DNA from: Burkholderiales bacterium
GTDB taxonomy: Bacteria > Pseudomonadota > Gammaproteobacteria > Burkholderiales > Burkholderiaceae_C
DNA: 6,072 nt
Assembly (NCBI GenBank): GCA_947450745.1
Contig: CANFYD010000252.1
Coordinates: 1 to 6,072 of the forward strand
Direction of reading: 5' to 3'
Part shown: positions 1 to 4,983 of the stretch, one piece after another
Layout of the letters: every line of letters starts with the position of its first letter
Numbering within the stretch: the first letter of the stretch is position 1
Made by a program: the position numbers and the translations under genes
The notes under the pieces: generated by a model
What the model was told of the DNA's origin: nothing
Seen by the model: only the letters and a program-made list of their open reading frames with translations
Database searches by the model: none

Positions 1-350
1 AAGGCGGTGGCCCGCGCCGCCGTCAAGCCGACGCCGGAGGTCAACAAGTTGGTGTAGTAGCCCAGCTTTGTGGCCTCGGCCACGATCAGCTCCAGGTCGT
101 CCCGCACCAGCGGTTCGCCACCGGACAAACCCAGTTGCACCGCGCCCATCTCGCGGCCCTGGCGCAGCACGCGCAGCCAGCCTTGCGTGTCCAGCTCTTC
201 CTCCTGCCGGGCAAAGTCGACCGGGTTGTAGCAAAACACGCAGTGCAGCGGGCAGCGGTAGGTCAGCTCGGCCAGCAGCCACAGCGGCGGGCCGATCTTG
301 GCGTGGCTGGCGGTTGAAGGCTGCAGTGGCAGTTCGGCGGGTTTGATCAT
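1..350 (-). CDS. pqqE: PQQ biosynthesis radical SAM protein PqqE, N-terminal part (cut by window edge)
   Basis: PqqE is the cytoplasmic radical S-adenosylmethionine enzyme that, with PqqD, joins the glutamate and tyrosine side chains of the PqqA peptide, the first step of PQQ synthesis. Reading the minus strand from the ATG at 350 gives 116 codons that run off the window. The radical SAM cluster motif CxxxCxxC is visible as RCPLHCVFC (Cys33, Cys37, Cys40) after the typical PPLWLLAELTY lead-in. The SAM-binding GGEP motif follows in LGLSGGEPLVRDDLE, and then YYTNLLTSGVGLT. The family is normally about 370-390 residues, so roughly the first third is present, containing the start of the catalytic barrel; the C-terminal SPASM domain lies outside. 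The start is 2 nt after the pqqD stop (TGA-GC-ATG), which implies translational coupling; no strong Shine-Dalgarno is seen. Identity is very secure. Confidence 0.96.
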   Translation of the reverse strand, partial: MIKPAELPLQPSTASHAKIGPPLWLLAELTYRCPLHCVFCYNPVDFARQEEELDTQGWLRVLRQGREMGAVQLGLSGGEPLVRDDLELIVAEATKLGYYTNLLTSGVGLTAARATA

Positions 351-352
351 GC

Positions 353-652
353 TCAATCCCACTTCAGCCAGCGCTGCTCGCCGGCCAGCTCGACAAAGGC
401 CAGCACATCGGCCTCCAGCCCTTGCAGTGCGTGGGTGTGTTCGATGTCGGCGGTGATGGCGGCGATGCTGGCCATACCGTCGCAGCGTTTCATGATTTCA
501 CCGGCGCTGCCGTTCAGCTTGACCATGCCTTCCGGGTAGAGCAGCACATGGCAGTCCTGCACAGGCTCCCATTGCAGGCGAAAGCCTTGGCTGACGCGGG
601 GCTGGGAGCTGCTTGACAGCGGGTTCGTCAACGTGTTCGTCAGCGTGCTCAT
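353..652 (-). CDS. pqqD: PqqD, PqqA-binding peptide chaperone
   Basis: PqqD is a small cytoplasmic chaperone of the RiPP recognition element fold; it binds the PqqA peptide and presents it to PqqE. The reading frame gives 99 residues, close to the family's usual 90-100. After a low-complexity Ser/Thr/Asn-rich start of about 18 residues come the family features: a PRVSQGFRLQWEPVQD stretch (about 18-33), the YPEGMVKLNGSAGEIMKRCDG segment (39-59) that matches the conserved PEG-x-x-x-LN-x-x-x-x-x-IL core, and a helical tail ending in a Leu-Lys-Trp-Asp-like terminus (RWLKWD). The ATG at 652-650 overlaps the pqqC stop (ATGA), so the start is set by translational coupling and the frame stays open further upstream only as a shadow of pqqC. 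It is the fourth gene of the operon. The N-terminal Ser/Thr run is slightly longer than I would expect and is probably disordered. Confidence 0.95.
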   Translation of the reverse strand: MSTLTNTLTNPLSSSSQPRVSQGFRLQWEPVQDCHVLLYPEGMVKLNGSAGEIMKRCDGMASIAAITADIEHTHALQGLEADVLAFVELAGEQRWLKWD

Positions 653-1362
653 GCCGCGTACCGCGCTGCCATCGCATCGTTCATGGCCCACAAGATGTCG
701 AGTTTGAACTGCAGCACGTCGAGCGCACGCTCTTGCAGTGGGCGGGTGGTGAAGTGGCCCAGCGTCACCGCCAAGCCCTGCTCGACGTCGCGCCGGGCTT
801 GGCTGACGCGACTGCGGAAATAGGTCAAGCCGCCGGCATCGATCCAGCCGTAATGCTCGGGCCAAGTGGCCAGCCGTTGCTTGTGGATTTCCGGGGCGAA
901 CAGCTCGGTCAGCGAGGAGCAGACGGCTTCTTGCCACGGCGCACGGCGCGCAAAGTTGACATAGGCATCGACCGCAAAGCGCATCGCCGGCACCACATGG
1001 CGCAGGTCCAGCACCTCGGCGCGGCTCAGCCCGACCGCTTCGGCCAGCCGCAACCAGGCTTCGATGCCGCCTTCGTCCTTGATGCCGCCCAGCTCAAAAC
1101 CGTCGTGGTCGAGGATGCGCTGCACCCAGCCGCGCCGCACCTGCGGGTCGGGGCAGTTGGACAGCACGGCCGCGTCCTTGATCGGGATGGCGATCTGGTA
1201 ATAAAACCGGTTGGCAACCCAACCGCGCACCTGCTCCGGCGTGGCCCCGCCGGTGTTCAGCAGCACGTTGAACGGGTGGTGAATGTGGTACGAGCGGCCG
1301 CGCTGGCGCAACTGGGCTTCAAACTCTTCAGCGCTCCAGGCCGCTGGGTCAGTGCGGCTCAT
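649..1362 (-). CDS. pqqC: Pyrroloquinoline-quinone synthase PqqC
   Basis: PqqC is the cofactor-free oxidase that carries out the final ring closure and eight-electron oxidation of AHQQ to PQQ using O2. The 237-residue product from MSRTDPAAWS matches the all-helical family throughout. Aligned by eye to the Klebsiella enzyme, the known active-site residues are all kept: Tyr25-His26 (YHIHHP), Tyr55 (NRFYYQ), His86 (RILDHDG), Tyr134 (FAVDAY), His160 and Arg163 (APEIHKQR), Tyr181 and Arg185 (YFRSR) and Lys220 (QFKLDILW). There is a small insertion after His86 (FELGGIKDE), and the C-terminus ends early at ARYAA, without the tail seen in Klebsiella. Start choice is uncertain: an in-frame ATG at 1404, 14 nt after the pqqB stop, would add 14 residues (MRPDILLKRPSPAD) and suits coupling better, while 1362 fits the family N-terminus. 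Neither has a clear Shine-Dalgarno. The stop overlaps the pqqD start. Confidence 0.95.
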   Translation of the reverse strand: MSRTDPAAWSAEEFEAQLRQRGRSYHIHHPFNVLLNTGGATPEQVRGWVANRFYYQIAIPIKDAAVLSNCPDPQVRRGWVQRILDHDGFELGGIKDEGGIEAWLRLAEAVGLSRAEVLDLRHVVPAMRFAVDAYVNFARRAPWQEAVCSSLTELFAPEIHKQRLATWPEHYGWIDAGGLTYFRSRVSQARRDVEQGLAVTLGHFTTRPLQERALDVLQFKLDILWAMNDAMAARYAA

Positions 1363-1418
1363 GTCGGCCGGGCTAGGTCTTTTCAGGAGGATGTCTGGGC
1401 GCATAAGTTGGGCTTTGG

Positions 1419-2339
1419 TCAGAGCTTGAGCGTCATGCGGTCTTCGCAGACGTGGATGTCGGCGCGCGTCAGGATGGCCCGCTCCGGCGAGTCCTCGTCG
1501 AGGATGGGGTTGGTGTTGTTGATGTGGATCAGATGGCGCTGGGTGGTGGCCGGCAGTTGGGCCATCCACTCGATCATGCCGCCGGGGCCAGATTGCGGCA
1601 GGTGGCCGATCTCGCGAGCGTGTTTGCTGCTGATGCCGAGCTTGGGCATTTCATCGTCGGTCCAGAAGGTGCCGTCCACCAACACCGCGTCCGCGCTGCG
1701 CATCGCTTCAAACACGGCCGGCGTGATGTCGCCCAAGCCGGGCGCGTAAAAAGCGCTCTTGCCGCTGCGCTGGTCGTGGAGGGTGATGCCGATGTTGTCG
1801 CCGGCCACCGGCTGCTCGCGGTGCGGTGAATAGGGCGCTGCTTTGCTCGACAGCGGCAAGGCTTGAAAGCGCAGGTCGGCCACGCCGGGCACGCTGAACC
1901 AGCCGCCGTCCAGGGTGATGCGGTGGCGCTCGACGCCGCAGTAATGGGACAGCACGCGCAGCACCGGCAAGCCTTGGCTCAGGTCTTCTTCGACCGGGTC
2001 GGTGCACCACAGGGGCAGTTTGCCGTTGCGCTCGCGCAGCATGAGCAGGCCGGTGGCGTGGTCGATCTGCCCGTCCATCAGCACCACACCGGCAATCGCG
2101 GTGTCGCGCAGTGCACGGGCCGGTTGCAGCGCGCCATGGCTGCGAATTTGCTCGAGGATGTCGGGCGAGGCGTTGAACAGCACGCCTTCATGGCCGCCGT
2201 CTGGCTGCACGAAGATGGAGGATTGGGTGCGCGGCTTGGCGTTAACGCTGCCGGAACGCACGCCCGCGCAATTGCGGCAGTTGCAGTTCCACTGCGGGAA
2301 GCCGCCGCCAGCGGCCGAACCGAGAATCGTGATGCGCAT
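1419..2339 (-). CDS. pqqB: PqqB, metallo-beta-lactamase-fold PQQ biosynthesis protein
   Basis: PqqB is a metallo-beta-lactamase-fold protein; the literature assigns it hydroxylation of the crosslinked Glu-Tyr intermediate after its release from PqqA. The 306-residue length is standard. The N-terminus MRITILGSAAGGGFPQWNC is the family signature, followed by the structural zinc motif CNCRNC (Cys19, Cys21, Cys24). The variant metal-site loop is MDGQIDHATGLL (Asp89, Asp93, His94), and a late HINNTNPIL (272-280) supplies another conserved His. FYAPGLGDI and LVDGTFWTDDEM are also typical. The start is fixed by the signature, but no Shine-Dalgarno precedes it; the bases before the ATG are CATCCCCC, directly after a stem-loop (see 2359-2397). 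Translation may depend on local RNA structure. It is followed by pqqC 14 or 56 nt downstream, depending on the pqqC start. Confidence 0.97.
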   Translation of the reverse strand: MRITILGSAAGGGFPQWNCNCRNCAGVRSGSVNAKPRTQSSIFVQPDGGHEGVLFNASPDILEQIRSHGALQPARALRDTAIAGVVLMDGQIDHATGLLMLRERNGKLPLWCTDPVEEDLSQGLPVLRVLSHYCGVERHRITLDGGWFSVPGVADLRFQALPLSSKAAPYSPHREQPVAGDNIGITLHDQRSGKSAFYAPGLGDITPAVFEAMRSADAVLVDGTFWTDDEMPKLGISSKHAREIGHLPQSGPGGMIEWMAQLPATTQRHLIHINNTNPILDEDSPERAILTRADIHVCEDRMTLKL

Positions 2340-2358
2340 GGGGGATGGCCGGTTAAAT

Positions 2359-2397
2359 CCCCTGCCGTAGGCCCGAGCTGTGCGGCAACGGCAGGGG
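2359..2397 (-). terminator. Stem-loop between pqqA and pqqB, likely partial terminator or RNA-processing hairpin
   Basis: A perfect 10-bp inverted repeat (CCCCTGCCGT at 2359-2368 with ACGGCAGGGG at 2388-2397) encloses a 19-nt loop. It begins 19 nt after the pqqA stop and ends 19 nt before the pqqB start. On the minus strand the stem is followed by ATTTAACC, only a weak U-run, so it should allow read-through rather than stop all transcription. In other PQQ operons the same place holds a hairpin that leaves abundant short pqqA mRNA and less full-length message; that role here is inferred by analogy. Confidence 0.75.
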
Positions 2398-2416
2398 GTA
2401 AATCAGAAACTGCAGA

Positions 2417-2491
2417 TCAGCGGTTCGACACGTACAAAGTGATTTCAAAGCCAAAACGGAAGTCGGTCGCGGTCGGTGTTTGCCATTGCAT
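2417..2491 (-). CDS. pqqA: PqqA, coenzyme PQQ precursor peptide
   Basis: PqqA is the ribosomally made substrate from which PQQ is built: the side chains of one Glu and one Tyr are crosslinked, cut out and oxidised. The gene encodes 24 residues starting MQWQTPTATDFRFGFEI and ending TLYVSNR, a length and composition standard for PqqA. The reactive pair is present with the required E-x-x-x-Y spacing: Glu16 and Tyr20, within GFEITLYVSNR, the most conserved part of the family. The start is well supported by an AAGGAG Shine-Dalgarno 7 nt upstream (2499-2504), the strongest ribosome site in this operon, as expected for a stoichiometric substrate. It is the first operon gene, divergent from the histidine kinase. 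The frame is open upstream for 36 more codons from an ATG at 2599, which I regard as chance. Confidence 0.97.
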   Translation of the reverse strand: MQWQTPTATDFRFGFEITLYVSNR

Positions 2492-2498
2492 GAGGAGT

Positions 2499-2504
2499 CT
2501 CCTT
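2499..2504 (-). promoter_or_regulatory. Strong ribosome binding site of pqqA
   Basis: AAGGAG on the minus strand lies 7 nt before the pqqA ATG (2491-2489). It decides the pqqA start against the longer in-frame possibility. The other pqq genes in the window lack a comparable site, which fits high PqqA output and coupled translation of the enzymes. Confidence 0.85.
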
Positions 2505-2512
2505 AGTGGTGG

Positions 2513-2536
2513 CGCAAGCGCTGAGTTGCACTTGCG
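2513..2536 (-). repeat. Small inverted repeat in the pqqA leader
   Basis: CGCAAG at 2513-2518 and CTTGCG at 2531-2536 form a perfect 6-bp inverted repeat with a 12-nt spacer, 9 nt upstream of the pqqA Shine-Dalgarno. It could fold in the pqqA 5' untranslated RNA or be an operator half-site pair. Six base pairs in GC-rich DNA can arise by chance, so confidence is low. Confidence 0.3.
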
Positions 2537-2595
2537 GGGGCATGTTGTCCCATGGCAATTCTGCGGCTCGGCAAGGCCAGGCTCCAGCCCGGCAA

Positions 2596-2628
2596 TCATG
2601 ATTCAAACCTCATGATTTTCATGATTTT
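2596..2628. repeat. Three copies of TCATGATT, possible regulator binding sites
   Basis: TCATGATT occurs at 2596-2603, 2610-2617 and 2619-2626; the last two extend to TCATGATTTT. Start-to-start spacings are 14 and 9 bp. Each contains the palindrome TCATGA. The cluster sits about midway between the two divergent start codons, slightly nearer the kinase gene, in an AT-rich patch of otherwise GC-rich DNA. Repeated short sites here are what one would expect of binding sites for a regulator acting on one or both promoters, for example the LuxR-type regulator encoded nearby, but no binding evidence exists in the sequence itself. Confidence 0.5.
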
Positions 2629-2634
2629 GCAGAG

Positions 2635-2672
2635 TTGATCGGGTCTTTGCGGCCTGTAACATCGGCCGCAAA
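2635..2672 (+). promoter_or_regulatory. Candidate promoter of the two-component operon, embedded in a perfect 9-bp inverted repeat
   Basis: TTTGCGGCC (2646-2654) and GGCCGCAAA (2664-2672) form a perfect inverted repeat around a 9-nt spacer, and the last base of the right arm is the A of the kinase ATG. A plausible sigma-70 promoter overlaps it: TTGATC at 2635-2640 and TAACAT at 2657-2662, 16 bp apart, with the -10 box lying in the spacer. Initiation about 7 bp downstream would fall at roughly 2668-2670, giving an mRNA with almost no leader. The repeat could be an operator covering the -10 element or, if transcription begins further upstream, an RNA hairpin hiding the start codon. Confidence 0.4.
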
Positions 2673-4039
2673 TGACGCTCAGACTCAAGATCAACCTCAT
2701 CGTTGGCGCTCTCACGCTGTTTTTCATCGTCGCGATGACGTGGCTGCAATTGCGCAGCATGCGGGACTCGGTGCTGGAGGAGGTGGGGGCCGCCAACCGC
2801 GTCGCCGCCCAGGTGCTGAACCGCACCGTGTGGCGCTATGCGGCGCGGGGCACGCCGGACATCTTGAACTTCTTGCAGGGCATGGGGCGGGTGCGGGCCA
2901 ATGACATCACCTTGATTGATCGCGACGGGCGCGAGTTGTATCGCTCGCCGCCGGCCACCTACAAAGCGGGCCGCGATGCGCCGGCGTGGTTCGAGTGGCT
3001 GATTTCCCCGTCGCCGACGCTGCAGACGATCGAGTTCCCGGACGGCAAGCTGATGGTGCAAGCGAACGCCTCGCGGGCGGTGCTGGACGCCTGGGATGCC
3101 GTCAAGGTGTTGGCGGCCTTTGGCCTGCTGTTGCTGCTGGTGGCCAACGCGCTGGTGTTCTGGCTGGTCGGCCGGACGGTGCGGCCGTTCGGCAAGATCG
3201 TGGCCGCGTTGAACCAGTTGCAGGGTGGCCGCTTGGATGTGCAACTGCCTCAGCTGCCCGGCACCGAGGCGGCCGCCATCGGAGCCGCCTTCAACCGCAT
3301 GGTGGACGAGCTGCAAAACCATATCGAAACCGAACGCCGCGCGGCGCGAGCCGAGCTGCAACTGTCGGACAGCCGGGAGCTGACGCGTTGGATCGACCAA
3401 CACATCGAACGCGAACGCTTGTTGATCGCCCGCGAGCTGCACGACGAGTTGGGGCAGTCGGTGACGGCGATTCGCAGCATGGCCTTGTCGATTGCCCAGC
3501 GCATCCACACGCTGGACCCGCAGTCAGAAACCGCCGCCCGGCTGATTGCCGACGAGTCGTCGCGCTTGTATGACGCCATGCACGGCATGATTCCGCGCCT
3601 GACCCCGCTGGTGCTGGACAACTTTGGACTCGCTGAGGCGCTGGAAGAATTGCTTGTACGCACCCGCCTCAGCCAGCCCGAGGTGTTGATTGAATCGAGC
3701 ATCGACATCGGCCCGATGGCGCTGGCCAGCGACACCGCGCTGACGCTGTACCGCGCGGCGCAAGAAGGCCTCAGCAACGCCCTGCGCCACGGCCATGCGG
3801 GGCGCTTGCAGCTCAGTGTCGCGAGCGTCGGAAATGTGCTGACGCTGACGCTGCAGGATGACGGCCAGGGCTTGGCCGCCGATTGGTCGCTGCGCAAGGG
3901 GCATTACGGCCTGCGCTGGCTGGCCGAGCGGGCCGAGGGCGTGGGCGGCACGCTGCGCGTCGAGTCGGCGCCCAGCGGCGGTGTGCGGTTGCAGCTGAGC
4001 CTGCCCCTGTTGGCCAGTCATTTGGAGCAAGCCGCATGA
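2672..4039 (+). CDS. Membrane sensor histidine kinase, MoxY/NarL-partner type, with LapD/MoxY periplasmic domain
   Basis: This 455-residue inner-membrane kinase should autophosphorylate and pass phosphate to the regulator encoded next to it. A transmembrane helix (about 6-26) is followed by a periplasmic domain (27-143) containing VRANDITLIDRDGRELYRSPP and YKAGRDAPAWF, a pattern I recognise from the LapD/MoxY N-terminal domain. A second membrane helix (about 144-167), a HAMP linker (168-215) and a HisKA_3 dimerisation domain follow, with phospho-acceptor His257 in ARELHDELGQ. The ATPase domain has the N-box EGLSNALRH (Asn369), the G1 box DDGQG (396-400) and GHYGLRWLAERAEGVGGTL (410-428). The start gives the expected short cytoplasmic tail before the first helix, but there is no Shine-Dalgarno; see the inverted repeat at 2646-2672. 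MoxY/MxaY kinases control methanol dehydrogenase genes, so placement beside pqq suggests control of PQQ-dependent alcohol oxidation. The signal sensed is unknown. Confidence 0.93.
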   Translation: MTLRLKINLIVGALTLFFIVAMTWLQLRSMRDSVLEEVGAANRVAAQVLNRTVWRYAARGTPDILNFLQGMGRVRANDITLIDRDGRELYRSPPATYKAGRDAPAWFEWLISPSPTLQTIEFPDGKLMVQANASRAVLDAWDAVKVLAAFGLLLLLVANALVFWLVGRTVRPFGKIVAALNQLQGGRLDVQLPQLPGTEAAAIGAAFNRMVDELQNHIETERRAARAELQLSDSRELTRWIDQHIERERLLIARELHDELGQSVTAIRSMALSIAQRIHTLDPQSETAARLIADESSRLYDAMHGMIPRLTPLVLDNFGLAEALEELLVRTRLSQPEVLIESSIDIGPMALASDTALTLYRAAQEGLSNALRHGHAGRLQLSVASVGNVLTLTLQDDGQGLAADWSLRKGHYGLRWLAERAEGVGGTLRVESAPSGGVRLQLSLPLLASHLEQAA

Positions 4040-4674
4040 TTCAGATGATCCGCGTGATGTTGGTCGATGACCACGCGCTGGTGCGCATGGGCTTTCGCAT
4101 GCTGTTGACGGACGCCCACGTCGAGGTGGTGGCCGAGGCCGACAGCGGCGAGCAGGCCTGCCGGGACTATGCCCAGGTCAAGCCCGACGTCGTGGTGATG
4201 GATTTATCCATGCCCGGCATGGGCGGGCTCGAAGCGGTGCGACGGCTGCTGGCGCAAGACCCGAAGGCGCGCGTGCTGGCGCTGTCGGCGCATGAGGACA
4301 CGGCGCACCCCCGGCGCGTGCTGCGGGCCGGCGCTTTGGGCTATTTGGCCAAGCGCAGCGCACCGGAAACGCTGATCGCCGCTGTGACTGCGGTGGCGCG
4401 CGGTGATCGTTATGTCGATGCGCTGACCGCGCAGGCGCTGGCGCTGGCGCAGATCGACGGCGACATCAGCCCGGCTGAGCTGCTCAGCGAGCGCGAGTTC
4501 TCGGTCTTCATCCAGCTGGCGCGCGGCCAAAGCGTGGCGCAGATTGCTGACACCTTGAGCCTGTCGCCCAGCACCGTCGGCACGCATTTGTACCGAGTCA
4601 AGCAAAAGCTCGGCGCCACCAATCAGTCCAAGTTGACGTTGGTGGCATTGCGCTGGGGCTTGCTTCAGGCTTGA
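4036..4674 (+). CDS. LuxR/NarL-family response regulator, MoxX-like
   Basis: This 212-residue DNA-binding regulator is the likely partner of the upstream kinase, whose stop codon overlaps its ATG (ATGA, 4036-4039). The receiver domain (about 4-120) has the acidic pair Asp11-Asp12 (MLVDDHALVR), phospho-acceptor Asp56 (DVVVMDLSMPGMGG), the switch Ser84 (LALSAHED) and the conserved Lys106 (GYLAKRSAPETL). A C-terminal LuxR-type helix-turn-helix follows at about 148-210: LSEREFSVFIQLARGQSVAQ, then IADTLSLSPSTVGTHLYRVK with the recognition helix, then QKLGATNQSKLTLVALRWGL. All residues needed for phosphorylation and DNA binding appear intact. A second in-frame ATG three codons later (4045) is an alternative start. 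Likely targets, by position and family, are the divergent pqq operon, its own operon, or dehydrogenase genes elsewhere; the sequence does not decide between these. Confidence 0.94.
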   Translation: MIQMIRVMLVDDHALVRMGFRMLLTDAHVEVVAEADSGEQACRDYAQVKPDVVVMDLSMPGMGGLEAVRRLLAQDPKARVLALSAHEDTAHPRRVLRAGALGYLAKRSAPETLIAAVTAVARGDRYVDALTAQALALAQIDGDISPAELLSEREFSVFIQLARGQSVAQIADTLSLSPSTVGTHLYRVKQKLGATNQSKLTLVALRWGLLQA

Positions 4675-4764
4675 TGGCCGGGCCGTCAACTCATGAGAAA
4701 CAAAACTTTTTACACCCCGAAAAGCTGGCCGGGCTGCGGCCATCGGGTGCGTCCTTCCGCTCAT

Positions 4765-4795
4765 GCCAGGGCCAGCGGCCCTGGCGCTCGCCAGG
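4765..4795. repeat. Overlapping, mutually exclusive hairpins
   Basis: GCCAGGGCC (4765-4773) pairs perfectly with GGCCCTGGC (4777-4785) around a 3-nt loop. The right arm overlaps a second perfect hairpin, CCTGGCG (4780-4786) with CGCCAGG (4789-4795) around 2 nt. The central segment can join only one stem at a time. The structure is symmetric, so it exists in RNA from either strand. Confidence 0.7.
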
Positions 4796-4797
4796 CA

Positions 4798-4820
4798 CAA
4801 ACAGTCCACAGGACTGTTTG
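4798..4820. repeat. Perfect 10-bp hairpin with 3-nt loop
   Basis: CAAACAGTCC (4798-4807) pairs with GGACTGTTTG (4811-4820) around ACA. It follows the hairpins at 4765-4795 by only 2 nt. There is no U-run after it on either strand, so it is not a standard terminator, although it could slow polymerase or protect the 3' end of the two-component mRNA. Confidence 0.75.
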
Positions 4821-4983
4821 AGTCCGGGCTCTCTCCACCCGCTGCGCTCCTCCTTGACTTCGCTGCATGACACACCCAATGACCTTGCTGAACGAGCACC
4901 TGCGTCCGCCTGATGGGCCCGAGGCGTGCTCTGTCGGCGGCATGGATAATCAAACTCAACGTCTTTTCAACTTTCTGGCCGCC

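Larger units (their letters stand above)
2492..2671. promoter_or_regulatory. Divergent intergenic regulatory region between pqqA and the histidine kinase gene
   Basis: This 180-bp gap must hold the promoters for both the leftward pqq operon and the rightward two-component operon. It is visibly more AT-rich in its right half (2594-2640) than the flanking genes. From left to right it holds the pqqA ribosome site, a 6-bp inverted repeat with a 12-nt spacer (2513-2536), three TCATGATT copies (2596-2628), and a kinase-side promoter candidate inside a perfect inverted repeat (2635-2672). I could not pick a convincing -35/-10 pair for pqqA, and a sigma-54 site was not found with correct spacing. Regulation by the adjacent response regulator is a reasonable inference from position only. 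Confidence 0.6.
4675..4983. other. Non-coding stretch between the regulator and the VWA gene; probable dispersed repeat
   Basis: About 300 bases without a convincing gene. Short open frames exist on both strands (for example 4671-4913 plus and 4691-4879 minus), but they have no ribosome site and no recognisable domain, and both strands are equally open, as expected of structured GC-rich non-coding DNA. From about 4721 to 4880 the sequence resembles, from memory, an intergenic repeat found many times in Comamonadaceae genomes and often mis-annotated as small hypothetical proteins; this is unverified. It contains the tandem hairpins described at 4765-4795 and 4798-4820. No classical rho-independent terminator with a U-tract follows the regulator gene. 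Any promoter for the VWA gene should lie between about 4880 and 4980, where the bases become more AT-rich (GATAATCAAACTC, 4945-4957). Confidence 0.5.

Noticed and set aside
613..1749. Plus-strand open frame of 378 codons across pqqC and pqqB
   Set aside because: The minus strand carries complete, motif-verified PqqC and PqqB; this frame is a shadow without recognisable features.
2492..2599. In-frame 36-codon extension of pqqA from an ATG at 2599, Cys-containing (CHGTTCPRKC)
   Set aside because: PqqA peptides are about 22-30 residues, and the ATG at 2491 has a strong Shine-Dalgarno at the right distance. The extension covers the promoter region and is likely open by chance.
2560..2600. Possible sigma-54 promoter for pqqA (TGG and TTGC elements on the minus strand)
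   Set aside because: The spacing between GG and GC is 11 rather than 10 nt and the flanking consensus bases do not match.
2672..4674. Assigning the kinase and regulator the names mxaY and mxaX
   Set aside because: Domain layout and context agree with that family, but no methanol dehydrogenase genes are in the window, and several related pairs regulate other alcohol dehydrogenases.
4671..4913. Small plus-strand frame (80 codons) and the opposing 62-codon minus-strand frame at 4691-4879 as genes
   Set aside because: Neither has a ribosome site or recognisable domain, both traverse the tandem hairpins, and the sequence is better explained as a structured repeat.
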